From Bacteroidetes bacterium 43-93 (GTDB taxonomy: Bacteria > Bacteroidota > Bacteroidia > Chitinophagales > Chitinophagaceae), in the NCBI GenBank assembly GCA_001897855.1, contig MKUO01000023.1:1-64000 (forward strand): a stretch of 64,000 nt of DNA. The letters run 5' to 3'. Below are positions 52,591-63,741 of the stretch, piece by piece; within the stretch, counting starts at the first letter, position 1, and every line of letters begins with the position of its first letter. Position numbers and translations under genes: made by a program. The notes below the pieces were generated by a model that had not been told where the DNA came from, made no database searches, and saw nothing but the letters and a program-made list of their open reading frames with translations.

Positions 52591-53007
52591 TTAATTTTCC
52601 TGTAATTCCATTTGGGTGGCCTTTGAAGCCAGTATTTGCGGGGCCTGGTCTGATGTCATTTTGCATTGCCCGTTAAATACGGCATTAGCATCGATCTGCA
52701 GACGCGACGTTTCTATATTGCCGTTAATGGTAGATTTTGACTTCAGGCAAAGCATATCCTTGCAAGATACATTGCCGTTTACGGTACCGAACACATCAGC
52801 ATTATGCGCATATAGATCGCCCTGAACTATGCCCGATTCCCCCAATACCACCTTGGCTTTGCAGTAAACATGGCCAATAATATTACCATCGATACGCATA
52901 TCCGCGTCTGACTCGATATCACCATTAACCGTAGTACCTGCGGCAATAGTGCTTACACTTGCAGCAGGATGATTGTTTAGATCCCTGGTTTTGTTTTTAG
53001 TAAACAT
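52591..53007 (-). CDS. Bactofilin
   Basis: A 138-residue polymer-forming cytoskeletal protein. After a short disordered N-terminus, residues about 20-115 contain the right-handed beta-helix made of hydrophobic/glycine repeats: NGDIESDADMRIDGNIIG, VLGESGIVQGDLYA, GTVNGNVSCK. Bactofilins form filaments on the membrane and help cell-shape or envelope organisation. It is upstream of the epimerase gene in the same operon and divergent from yidC. Confidence 0.94.
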   Translation of the reverse strand: MFTKNKTRDLNNHPAASVSTIAAGTTVNGDIESDADMRIDGNIIGHVYCKAKVVLGESGIVQGDLYAHNADVFGTVNGNVSCKDMLCLKSKSTINGNIETSRLQIDANAVFNGQCKMTSDQAPQILASKATQMELQEN

Positions 53008-53189
53008 ATCTCAGTTTTTTTGAAAATGAGTAATGATACATGGTAACGGGCGCTAAAATAGTATCTTCTCTTTCCCTGAAAAGGTTAAATTACTGTTACA
53101 ATAGCATTAGTTTGGGCATCAGGGATGGTAAATATATATAATAATAACCAATTATGCCAGTAGCCGGGCGGTTATGTAAACCATTTTGC

Positions 53190-53197
53190 TACCTTTG
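53190..53197 (+). promoter_or_regulatory. -7 box of yidC
   Basis: TACCTTTG, exact TAnnTTTG match, 20 bp before the ATG at 53218. No TTTG at -33 spacing. Confidence 0.55.
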
Positions 53198-53217
53198 CAC
53201 CCTGATTTTTCCCATTC

Positions 53218-55053
53218 ATGGATCGTAATACCGTCATTGGCTTCGGCCTTCTTATTTTATTGGTAATTGCCTACGTTGGTTATAATAACTATTCACAAAA
53301 CCAATACCTGGCGCAAAAGAGGATTGACTCTATAGCGGCCGAAAAAAGGCATCCGCATTCAAAAATTCAACCGGCACAGAATACAGCGGCTGCTGTTTCC
53401 TTGTCAACAGCAGACTCCCTTGTAAATGATTCCATCCGGAGGTCTATGCCACCTGCATATAATGGCACTGAGCAAATCGTTAAGCTGGAAAATAAAAACA
53501 TCAGCCTGAGCTTTTCTACAAAAGGAGCACAACCGGTAAGCGCTTTACTGAAGGATTATAAGACCCACGACCAGAACCCTTTATATTTCTTTAATGGTAA
53601 GGGTAACGAACTGAGCGCCTTGCTGCCGGTAAATAATAATACTACCTCCACAGCAGACCTGTTTTATACATCGGCAGAAAGTACAGCTCCTAATGGCGAT
53701 AAGGTACTTACCTTTTCGGCCGATATGGGTGGTGGTAAGCTGGTACATATCAGCTACCAATTACCGGCAGAGGGATATATGCTTGGCTACCATGTAAAGC
53801 TGGATGGCATGCCAACGGCGGTTTTGCCCATTAACTGGCAAATAACCGCCCTGCATACAGAGCAGGAAGTAACCATGGAGCGCAATAACAGCCAGGTCTA
53901 TTATCGCTATGCCGATAAGGACCATGACTATTTCAGCTTTATTAAAAAGCAGAAGGAAGACCTGGATAAGCCTGTAGAATGGGTAGGTTTCCGCCTGCAA
54001 TACTTTAGCACTGCCCTTATCAGTGATTCCAGCAGCTTCACAAAGGCTACGGTAACCGGCAACACTAAAATAGACGATAAGAATATAGTAGCTGTTGCAA
54101 AAAATACCATGATGCTGCCACTGGGAGCGGATCAATCTGCAAACCTGCGCTGGTATGTAGGGCCAAACCATTATAAAACACTGAGGTCTTATAAAATAGG
54201 GCTGGACGAGATGGTACCTCTTGGCTACGGCATGATGTCTTTTGTGAAGTATGTGAACAAATGGCTCATTATCCCTACGTTCAACGTATTGAGCGGTGTT
54301 ATCAGCAACTATGGTATCATCATCATCCTGATGACCCTTTTCATCCGCCTGCTGTTATCCTTCTTTACTTATAAGAGCTATCTATCAAGCGCCAAGATGC
54401 GCGTACTGAAGCCGGAAATGGATGAACTGCGTGCCAAGTATGGAGATGACCAGCAGAAATTTGGTATGGAGCAGATGAAACTATACCGCAGCGCAGGAGT
54501 AAACCCATTAGCGGGTTGTATCCCCACGTTGCTACAGGTGCCTATCCTCTTCTCGATGTACTATTTCTTCCCATCGTCTATAGAGCTGCGCCAGCAAAAG
54601 TTCCTGTGGGCAAATGACCTTTCTACCTACGACAGCATATTCAGCTGGTCGGGCAATATACCTGTGATCACAAGCATCTTTGGCAACCACATCAGCCTGT
54701 TTACGATCCTAATGACCGCATCGAGCCTGTTCCTTGCTTTGTATAACCGCAATATGACCATGCAGGATCCGAACAACCCGATGATGAAATGGATGCCTTA
54801 TGTGTTCCCTTTCATGCTGTTTGGAGTGTTTAATAAAATGGCTGCGGCACTTACGTTCTACTATTTCTGCTCGAACATGATCAGCATCGCGCAGCAATAT
54901 GTGATTCAGAAGTACATCATCAACGAGAAGGCTATACATGCAAAACTGCAGGAAAACAGGAATAAGCCTGCTACCCCGTCTAAATGGGCGGCCAAGCTGG
55001 AAGAAATGCAGAAAATGCAGGCAGAGCGTGGCAAGTTACCGCCTAAGAAATAA
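53218..55053 (+). CDS. yidC: Membrane protein insertase YidC
   Basis: Inserts and folds inner-membrane proteins with or without Sec. The 611-residue protein begins with the N-terminal signal-anchor helix (VIGFGLLILLVIAYVGYNNY), a large periplasmic domain (about 70-340; beta-super-sandwich), and a C-terminal five-helix 60KD_IMP domain (about 355-570) with YGIIIILMTLFIRLLLSFF and the conserved VNPLAGCIPTLLQVPILFSM segment. The C-terminal tail is basic and rich in lysine, as expected for ribosome contact. It is not near the usual rpmH-rnpA genes. A terminator follows. Confidence 0.97.
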   Translation: MDRNTVIGFGLLILLVIAYVGYNNYSQNQYLAQKRIDSIAAEKRHPHSKIQPAQNTAAAVSLSTADSLVNDSIRRSMPPAYNGTEQIVKLENKNISLSFSTKGAQPVSALLKDYKTHDQNPLYFFNGKGNELSALLPVNNNTTSTADLFYTSAESTAPNGDKVLTFSADMGGGKLVHISYQLPAEGYMLGYHVKLDGMPTAVLPINWQITALHTEQEVTMERNNSQVYYRYADKDHDYFSFIKKQKEDLDKPVEWVGFRLQYFSTALISDSSSFTKATVTGNTKIDDKNIVAVAKNTMMLPLGADQSANLRWYVGPNHYKTLRSYKIGLDEMVPLGYGMMSFVKYVNKWLIIPTFNVLSGVISNYGIIIILMTLFIRLLLSFFTYKSYLSSAKMRVLKPEMDELRAKYGDDQQKFGMEQMKLYRSAGVNPLAGCIPTLLQVPILFSMYYFFPSSIELRQQKFLWANDLSTYDSIFSWSGNIPVITSIFGNHISLFTILMTASSLFLALYNRNMTMQDPNNPMMKWMPYVFPFMLFGVFNKMAAALTFYYFCSNMISIAQQYVIQKYIINEKAIHAKLQENRNKPATPSKWAAKLEEMQKMQAERGKLPPKK

Positions 55054-55075
55054 TTGATAATTTTTCCTGATTATA

Positions 55076-55103
55076 TAACCATACCTCCAAAGGGTATGGT
55101 TAT
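55076..55103 (+). terminator. Terminator after yidC
   Basis: TAACCATACC (55076-55085) and GGTATGGTTA (55093-55102) form a 10-bp stem with TCCAAAG as loop, followed by TTTTTAT. Confidence 0.85.
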
Positions 55104-55121
55104 TTTTATGCTTCTTAGAAA

Positions 55122-55204
55122 ATAAGTTTTCTATATGTTTAGAAACTTATACATTAGCAGACTTTTTTTAACGCGACGATTAAACTTTTGAAGTTTCAAA
55201 AGTT
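55122..55204. repeat. Two inverted repeats in the yidC - DUF6624 spacer
   Basis: Within the gene-free 55054-55327 stretch: ATAAGTTT ... AAACTTAT (55122-55129 with 55143-55150), and AACTTTTGAA-GT-TTCAAAAGTT (55183-55204), a perfect 10-bp dyad with a 2-bp centre. No open frame. They may be operator sites, a small RNA or degenerate mobile DNA; nothing else is recognised in the stretch. Confidence 0.5.
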
Positions 55205-55275
55205 CTGATATAAAGACGCTTTCGTTTCAATAGGGGTAAATAGTTCTCATTGCTTTTGCATACGGGAACTGAAAT

Positions 55276-55304
55276 GAAAAAAAGCTCCGCAATCTTGCGG
55301 GGCT
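55276..55304 (-). terminator. Terminator of the DUF6624-like gene
   Basis: On the minus strand AAGCCCCGC ... GCGGAGCTT (one mismatch) forms a 9-bp stem at 55283-55304, followed by a TTTTTTT run at 55276-55282. Confidence 0.8.
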
Positions 55305-55327
55305 TCTTAGTTGAATGAGGGCGAGTA

Positions 55328-56287
55328 TTATTCTTTATAAGTATATCCCTCGGGCAATTGATACCGATCGTCGAAGTTAAACCTCATACTCCAGTAAAGC
55401 GGCAATAATAACCATTGTTCTCTCCGCTTATCAACGTCCTGCACATCTTCTATGTCTATATAAGTAATTTTACCGTTTGCTGTTCGGCTGTAATAGGTTC
55501 CGTATAATTGTGTTTTGCAACAGAGTTGATGCGCTCTATCCAATCCATTGTATAAAAATGAGTTTGGCAGCCGGCCTTCATATATTGCTTTCTTTATAAT
55601 TCCCAACAAGACATTTGCCTTTTCTTTTGAATAATCATAGTTAACATAATAGACCATGTGGTGTATCAGCATTTTAAATGCGGTGCCAATACCAGGTGTC
55701 ATTTCGTATTCATACGGAACCGCTTGGCTGCTGAAGTAATCTATCAATGCATTCATATTATTTGTATCAGACTCTATAAGTGAGCGCGAGCAAAAGTTGC
55801 GAATTGCAGTGTCTTTATCTGTCAAATGATCGTTCCGAAATGCCTGGTCTTCAGCGATCATCTTTTGTATCATCAGACAGAAATCAATATTTAGCCTCTG
55901 TTTGGACGTTTTATGTAGAGAGTCGAGGTTATTTATAAAGGCGTTGTATTCTTTTGTTCCCCTTCGGGCACGATAATAATCCGGGTACGCGGCTGTATCG
56001 TTATATTCCAGCCCATTACAGACTCCTAATTGATAATATTTTATTGCTTCTTTATGCCTGCCTGCAAGGCTACACCAGTAGGCTAACTGATCTAAATCCT
56101 CCCGGAATGGTTGTAAATATTCGATGCCTTTAATACCAAAATCTACAGCTTTACTATAATCCTTTTTCACGTAGCATATTTTGCCCTTATTGATGTTGAA
56201 ATAATATTCTTTCGCTTGCTCTTTAAATTGGGCGTATGTGAATTTTGAAGCCAGCAACAACAAGAATAAGGCAGACCGGATACGCAT
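55328..56287 (-). CDS. Exported TPR-like protein with DUF6624-type C-terminal region
   Basis: A 319-residue protein with a signal peptide (1-19, KFTYAQ). Residues about 20-95 contain two TPR-like helical repeats (YFNINKGKICYVKKDYSKAV, YWCSLAGRHKEAIKYYQLG). The rest matches the DUF6624 pattern: an IQKMIAEDQAFRND segment, a helical middle with IHHMVYYV, and the end DRAHQLCCKTQLYGTYY with the characteristic Q-L-Y-G-T and VDKRREQWLLLPLY. Function unknown. A second gene of the type is not in the window. It is single, with its own terminator. Confidence 0.8.
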   Translation of the reverse strand: MRIRSALFLLLLASKFTYAQFKEQAKEYYFNINKGKICYVKKDYSKAVDFGIKGIEYLQPFREDLDQLAYWCSLAGRHKEAIKYYQLGVCNGLEYNDTAAYPDYYRARRGTKEYNAFINNLDSLHKTSKQRLNIDFCLMIQKMIAEDQAFRNDHLTDKDTAIRNFCSRSLIESDTNNMNALIDYFSSQAVPYEYEMTPGIGTAFKMLIHHMVYYVNYDYSKEKANVLLGIIKKAIYEGRLPNSFLYNGLDRAHQLCCKTQLYGTYYSRTANGKITYIDIEDVQDVDKRREQWLLLPLYWSMRFNFDDRYQLPEGYTYKE

Positions 56288-56321
56288 AGGATAGTTTGAT
56301 TATTATAAATATAAAAAATAA

Positions 56322-56339
56322 AGCGGCCCGGAGGCCGCT
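56322..56339 (-). terminator. Terminator of gyrB
   Basis: AGCGGCC and GGCCGCT form a 7-bp GC stem around CGGA; on the minus strand it is followed by TTATTTTTT. Confidence 0.85.
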
Positions 56340-56344
56340 CATAA

Positions 56345-58772
<2,428 letters not shown>

Positions 58773-60560
58773 ATGAAGAAGCTGGCTTCACTGAATAAGT
58801 ATTTCGTTAAGTATAAATGGCGTTTATTGTCGGGAATACTTTTCGTTTCCATATCAAACATCTTCGCAGTTGTATCTCCTGTTGTAGTAAGGAACGTGAT
58901 AGACCAGGTACAGGAAAATATTGCCGGCTATCATCTCATCACCGATAGTAAACTGGCAGATGTTTTTAAAGATCATATCTTTTCCATTGTTCTGTGGAAT
59001 GGTTTATTGCTACTGGGACTTGCCTTACTAAGAGGCGTATTTATGTTCTTCATGCGGCAGACCATCATTGTAATGTCTCGCTTTATAGAATATGATCAGA
59101 AGAACGAGATCTATGACCATTACCAGCAATTAAATACACAGTTCTATAAAACGCATTACACCGGCGATTTGATGAACCGGATTGCCGAGGATGTTTCGAG
59201 GGTGCGCATGTATACAGGTCCATCACTGATGTATAGCATTAACCTTATAGTATTATGTATTATGAGTATCTGGGGTATGCTGCGCGTTAGCCCTATGCTT
59301 ACTATATGTGTTGTTACCCCGCTGCCTATACTGGCTATATCCATTTATATTGTCAACAGCATCATTTTTCGCAAGAGTGAAAAGATACAGGCACAATTAA
59401 GCGGGCTTACCACTACGGCCCAGGAATCGTATTCGGGCATCCGCGTTATAAAATCTTTCGTGCAGGAAAAAAATATGCTGGGCTTCTTCAATAACACATC
59501 TGAAGAATATAAGAAGAGCGCCATCAACCTGTCCCTCACTGAAGCCATCTATTTCCCTGCTATGAACCTGTTTATAGGGCTAAGCATGCTCAGTACCGTA
59601 TTGATAGGCGGTTACTTTGCTATTAAGGGTACCATATCTGTAGGTAATATTGCTGAGTTTGTTATTTACATCAACCTGCTGATGTTCCCCATATCCAGTA
59701 TTGGCTGGGTGGCTTCTATGATACAAAGGGCCAGTGCATCGCAAAAAAGGATCGATGAGTTCCTGCATACACAACCTGCCATCGTTACCCCGGATAATGC
59801 TGTAAAACAATCATTAAAAGGAAAAATCAGTTTCCGTAATGTCAGTTTCACTTATCCGCATACAGGCATACAGGCGCTCAAAGATTTCAACCTTGATATA
59901 AATCCCGGTGAGAAGGTCGCTATTATCGGCCGTACTGGATCGGGGAAATCTACCTTGGCACATATGCTGCTGCGGATGTATGACGCGGATGCCGGAGAGG
60001 TATTGCTGGATGATACCAATATTAAAAAGCTGGACCTGCACGACTTCAGGCAGCAAGTGGCTTATGCGCCGCAGGAGGCCTACCTGTTTTCGGATACGGT
60101 GTATAACAACATCAAATTCGGGCTAAGTACTGCAACCGAGCAGCAAGTGAAGGAAGCCGCGCGCCTGGCCGACCTGGGCAAGGATATTGAAACGCTATCC
60201 AGCGGCTATGAAACCGTCATCGGGGAGCGGGGCGTGATGCTATCGGGCGGACAGAAACAGCGTATGGTGCTGGCAAGAGCGCTGATCAAAAACAGCCCGA
60301 TATTACTGATGGACGAATCGCTGTCTGCGGTAGATACCAAGACAGAGCAAACCATACTACACAACTTGTCTGACTATCTGAAACATACTACCACCATCGT
60401 TATCACGCACCGGATATTTACCAGCTGGGCGTTTGATAAGATACTGGTACTGGAAGATGGCTCCATTACAGAACAAGGAACACATGAACAACTCATGGAA
60501 CTGAATGGCAGCTATGCTGCGCTATATCGCCACCAGGTAGAGGCAGCGCCTGAGCAATAA
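58773..60560 (+). CDS. ABC exporter, fused permease and ATPase
   Basis: A 595-residue half transporter. Six transmembrane helices (about 20-310) are followed by the nucleotide-binding domain (about 345-590): Walker A IIGRTGSGKST, signature LSGGQKQRMV, Walker B ILLMDESLSAVD with catalytic Glu, and H-loop VITHRIF. Such half-transporters work as dimers, exporting lipids, peptides or drugs; the substrate is not evident. ATG 58773 is chosen since it starts the MKKLASLNKYFVKYKW motif; three upstream codons include TTG 58764. It ends at the base before the convergent M28 gene. Confidence 0.94.
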   Translation: MKKLASLNKYFVKYKWRLLSGILFVSISNIFAVVSPVVVRNVIDQVQENIAGYHLITDSKLADVFKDHIFSIVLWNGLLLLGLALLRGVFMFFMRQTIIVMSRFIEYDQKNEIYDHYQQLNTQFYKTHYTGDLMNRIAEDVSRVRMYTGPSLMYSINLIVLCIMSIWGMLRVSPMLTICVVTPLPILAISIYIVNSIIFRKSEKIQAQLSGLTTTAQESYSGIRVIKSFVQEKNMLGFFNNTSEEYKKSAINLSLTEAIYFPAMNLFIGLSMLSTVLIGGYFAIKGTISVGNIAEFVIYINLLMFPISSIGWVASMIQRASASQKRIDEFLHTQPAIVTPDNAVKQSLKGKISFRNVSFTYPHTGIQALKDFNLDINPGEKVAIIGRTGSGKSTLAHMLLRMYDADAGEVLLDDTNIKKLDLHDFRQQVAYAPQEAYLFSDTVYNNIKFGLSTATEQQVKEAARLADLGKDIETLSSGYETVIGERGVMLSGGQKQRMVLARALIKNSPILLMDESLSAVDTKTEQTILHNLSDYLKHTTTIVITHRIFTSWAFDKILVLEDGSITEQGTHEQLMELNGSYAALYRHQVEAAPEQ

Positions 60561-62216
60561 CTACTTCTTTTCAGCCGGTGTAAATTCAAGAGGAGCACTC
60601 ATTTCTTTACCGTTCCTGATGAATTTTACGGTGGTCTTGTCGCCCTCAGCAAACTTACCTAACGCTTCCATGTAGGTTTGCATACCATTTACTTTATTAT
60701 CGCCAAGCTGCACGATCACATCGCCGGCTTTGAGGCCTGCTTTCATGGCCGGGCGGCCATCGCTTACGCCATCCACACGCACACCACCTTCCTGGAAGGA
60801 GTAATCGGGCATGATGCCGAGCGTTACTTTGAAACGCACTTTGCCGATAGTGGATTGTTTGGTAGGTGTATATACTGGCCTTGGCATCTTATCCATTTTC
60901 TTCACTACATCATATATATAATCCATCACCAGCGCTTCGCCTTTGTAGTTGATCTTGTCGGCATCGTCGCTCGGCTTGTGGTAATCTGTATGGAGGCCGG
61001 TAAAGAAGAACAGCACCGGGATCCCTTTGTTATAAAATGATGTATGATCTGAAGGGCCAATGCCTGACGAATCATACACGATCTTAAACCTCGGATCGGA
61101 CTTGTCAATTACCTTAAACCATGTTGGCGATGTGCCAACACCACCCACGGTTAATGCATGGGTGCTGTCGTTCAGCCTTCCTACCATATCCATGTTTACC
61201 ATATAAGCTATGTTAGTACTATCCAATCCGGCATCTTTCACTATAGCTTTAGAGCCTAGTAGCCCTAATTCCTCTCCCGAAAAGTTTAGGAACAAGTAAT
61301 TATAATGCTTCAACTTAGCGTCCCTGATCCATTTGGATAGCTGCATTAAAGCTGCAGTACCACTGGCATTGTCATCTGCACCGTTGTGTATGGCTTTTTC
61401 TTTTTTTGCATAGAGGCTATTGCCATCTTCGCCATATCCCAGGTGATCGTAGTGCGCCCCAATTGCCACTGTATATTTTGCACCATTATCTATATAAGCA
61501 GCGATATTAGTACCCGTCAGTTCTGTCTTTTTAAAGAAGACTTCCATTTCTACCTGTATAGCACCTTCTGCAGGCACATAGGCAGTATAGCCTTTGTAAG
61601 TAAGCATAGCTACCGGAATATCTATTGTTTCATAGTCGGACTTGGCATTATAGCTAACCGGGTATTTGGAATCGTAGCTGTCGAAAAAAACTACGCCATT
61701 TGCACCTTGCTTCGCCGCATCTTTGGCCTTGTCAAAAACAAACTTTTCCCAATCGAAATGCGGATCTTTCGCCTCATCAGCATCTGTGTACAGAGGAATC
61801 ATCCAAACATTGTTCTGCTCATATACGCCCGGTATTATTTCTCCATGAGCCTTCTTTGCCGTAGCGCTAAATGGCAAAGGGAAAGCCATTTCATGATCTG
61901 TTACAGACCTTCCGTTGATCTTTATAACAGTCTTGGGCGCTATCTCCTTTCCATTGACAAAAGTGAAAGGATATTTATAGTTCCCTTTATAAGCCGCAAT
62001 GCCCGCATTACTATATGCAGCGATAATATAATCTGCTGCTTTATGCTCCCCGTTGCTACCTGTACGCCTGCCTTCCAGTGCATCTGATGCCAGGTAGCCG
62101 ATATCAGCTTTTAGCTGTTTGATGGTCTTTTTATCATTATTTCCTTTCGCTAAAACCTGTTGAGAAAATAAGGCAGATAACAATACAACAACCAATGCCG
62201 TTTGAGGAGCTTTCAT
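60561..62216 (-). CDS. Secreted M28 metallopeptidase with C-terminal PDZ domain
   Basis: A 551-residue exported peptidase with a signal peptide (1-24, SQQVLAK). After an N-terminal region with a PA-like insertion (about 110-220; protease-associated), the M28 core has all zinc ligands: IGAHYDHLG, GADDNASGTAA, FSGEELGLLGS, VNMDMVGR and GPSDHTSFYNKG. The last 90 residues form a PDZ domain with VSDGRPAMKAGLKAGDVIVQ and KFIRNGKEM. The start ATG 62216 is used because it begins the signal peptide; the frame opens 7 codons higher. A second M28 enzyme without PDZ is encoded at 25.3-26.6 kb. Confidence 0.94.
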   Translation of the reverse strand: MKAPQTALVVVLLSALFSQQVLAKGNNDKKTIKQLKADIGYLASDALEGRRTGSNGEHKAADYIIAAYSNAGIAAYKGNYKYPFTFVNGKEIAPKTVIKINGRSVTDHEMAFPLPFSATAKKAHGEIIPGVYEQNNVWMIPLYTDADEAKDPHFDWEKFVFDKAKDAAKQGANGVVFFDSYDSKYPVSYNAKSDYETIDIPVAMLTYKGYTAYVPAEGAIQVEMEVFFKKTELTGTNIAAYIDNGAKYTVAIGAHYDHLGYGEDGNSLYAKKEKAIHNGADDNASGTAALMQLSKWIRDAKLKHYNYLFLNFSGEELGLLGSKAIVKDAGLDSTNIAYMVNMDMVGRLNDSTHALTVGGVGTSPTWFKVIDKSDPRFKIVYDSSGIGPSDHTSFYNKGIPVLFFFTGLHTDYHKPSDDADKINYKGEALVMDYIYDVVKKMDKMPRPVYTPTKQSTIGKVRFKVTLGIMPDYSFQEGGVRVDGVSDGRPAMKAGLKAGDVIVQLGDNKVNGMQTYMEALGKFAEGDKTTVKFIRNGKEMSAPLEFTPAEKK

Positions 62217-62290
62217 TTCTATAATTTGAGTAAGCAAAATTATACGATTTACGCCGCCTTGTTGGATGCAGGCATTAAAATCTTATTATT

Positions 62291-62322
62291 AAAAACAAAA
62301 AGCCCGCTCCAATGAGCAGGCT
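62291..62322 (-). terminator. Terminator of scpB
   Basis: AGCCcGCTC (62301-62309) and GAGCaGGCT (62314-62322) form a stem with one mismatch and a CAAT loop; on the minus strand TTTTTGTTTTT follows. Confidence 0.85.
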
Positions 62323-62346
62323 CCTCTTAAGATTGTAAAAGCTCCC

Positions 62347-62988
62347 TTATTCTCCGGTATTTTCTATGAGGGTACCCTCAGCAGTTACCAGTACTTGTGC
62401 CTCGTCTTCGGGCTGGGCTTCGCTTCCGTTTGTTGGAAGCACTATTTCAATGTTCGTAATGTCTTTTAATTGCGGCAACTCTCCGGAATTGTTGATGCCC
62501 AGGTAATCCATAAAGTTTTTGGATGTGGCATACGTAAGCGGCTTACCGATCATATTCTCGTTACGGCCTACAATAACGATCAATTCTTTTTCCAGCAGTT
62601 TCTGGATAGAATAATCGGCACTTACGCCGCGGATAAATTCGATCTCGCTCTTAGTGATCGGCTGTTTGTAAGCGATAATAGCCAGTGTTTCCATGGCAGC
62701 AGCAGACAGCTTTTTGATATGTTTATCTCCATTCAGCTGAAGAACGGTTTTATGATATGCTTTTTTGGTAAGGAACTGGTAGCCACCACCTGCCTCCCTA
62801 AGCTGGAAAGGATAGTATGCAGCTTCATATTTTTCCCTGACAGCTTCGATGCAAGTTGCAACGCGCTCCCCTTCTATGATCTCTTCCAAAGCCTGAGAAA
62901 GCATGTCTGTCATTTCCATTAACGTTATAGGACGTTCGCTGGCAAATATCAGTGCTTCTACGTGTGGCATTAATTGTTCGATATCCAT
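62347..62988 (-). CDS. scpB: SMC-ScpAB complex subunit ScpB
   Basis: A 213-residue winged-helix kleisin partner that works with SMC and ScpA in chromosome condensation. MDIEQLMPHVEALIFASERP, FLTKKAYHKTVLQL, LSAAAMETLAIIAYKQPIT, EIEFIRGVSADYSIQKLLE and GRNENMIGKPLTYATSKNFM match the family in order. The ATG at 62988 is preceded by AGGAGAA, a rare good Shine-Dalgarno here, so it is preferred to the upstream frame extension. The acidic tail (about 175-213) is unstructured. scpA and smc are not in the window. Confidence 0.95.
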   Translation of the reverse strand: MDIEQLMPHVEALIFASERPITLMEMTDMLSQALEEIIEGERVATCIEAVREKYEAAYYPFQLREAGGGYQFLTKKAYHKTVLQLNGDKHIKKLSAAAMETLAIIAYKQPITKSEIEFIRGVSADYSIQKLLEKELIVIVGRNENMIGKPLTYATSKNFMDYLGINNSGELPQLKDITNIEIVLPTNGSEAQPEDEAQVLVTAEGTLIENTGE

Positions 62989-63239
62989 AAATATTCTCCT
63001 TTCAGGTACACATCGAAAATAAGATAGCCCTGATTTTTTCACCCGAAAAGAAATGCACAGGTGTGGGTAAAAACAGGCTCTCCCATTGTTTAACACGGCA
63101 AATTTACGCCAGGTATAGTTAAGATTATCTGAAATATATTGTGTCCTTCAATGATACCTGACTGTGTAATTATTCAGTCATATATATGGAAATGTCGCTT
63201 TTGATGCTGGATTATTAGATATATTGCCGTTCTAATTTT

Positions 63240-63740
63240 ATGAGAAAGCATATTTACCTCTTCTTTGCGGCGGTTATAGTCCTCTCTGTAGCCTGCAAAA
63301 CAGCAAAACCGTCTGCGGGAAGCAATGTGTCGGGAAATGAAACAACCGCAGCGAATGATAATAAAACCACAGGCTCGTACATACTTGCCGTGATACTAAA
63401 AGCCAGCAGGAAGGCTGACTCTTCTATTGCTTTTGAAGTATCTAAAGTGAATAAGGTTGCCGGTAAGCTTAAACCCGGACAAAATGACAATTCCGGTGAC
63501 GACTATACGGTGACATTTGCCGATGACAAGGATGTAGCTCTTGCTACCTATCGCATCAAAGACCCCCTCAATACCTGGATCGAATCCTCAGATGAAACAG
63601 GAGCATTGAAAACGATTCCTGTTAACAGAAATGAAGATTTTATCTCTGTACGGACCAATTACAATACCGGGATGAAAAAGATAATTATTCAAAAAACTAA
63701 ATCAACTGATAAACAAGTTATTCCTTTAAATATAGAATAG
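63240..63740 (+). CDS. Hypothetical lipoprotein
   Basis: A 166-residue protein with a lipoprotein signal (lipobox LSVAC, cysteine 19) and a low-complexity linker rich in S, N, T and A (about 23-45), then a beta-rich domain with an Asp/Asn loop (GQNDNSGDDYTVTF) and TGMKKIIIQ near the end. No family recognised. It ends one base before the next gene's start codon, so it is co-transcribed with the M64-type peptidase and may be its partner on the outer membrane. There is a good ATG at 63240. Confidence 0.7.
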   Translation: MRKHIYLFFAAVIVLSVACKTAKPSAGSNVSGNETTAANDNKTTGSYILAVILKASRKADSSIAFEVSKVNKVAGKLKPGQNDNSGDDYTVTFADDKDVALATYRIKDPLNTWIESSDETGALKTIPVNRNEDFISVRTNYNTGMKKIIIQKTKSTDKQVIPLNIE

Positions 63741-63741
63741 T

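Noticed and set aside
61386-62087. 233-codon plus-strand frame opposite the M28-PDZ peptidase
   Set aside because: Antisense shadow; composition reflects the codons of the peptidase.
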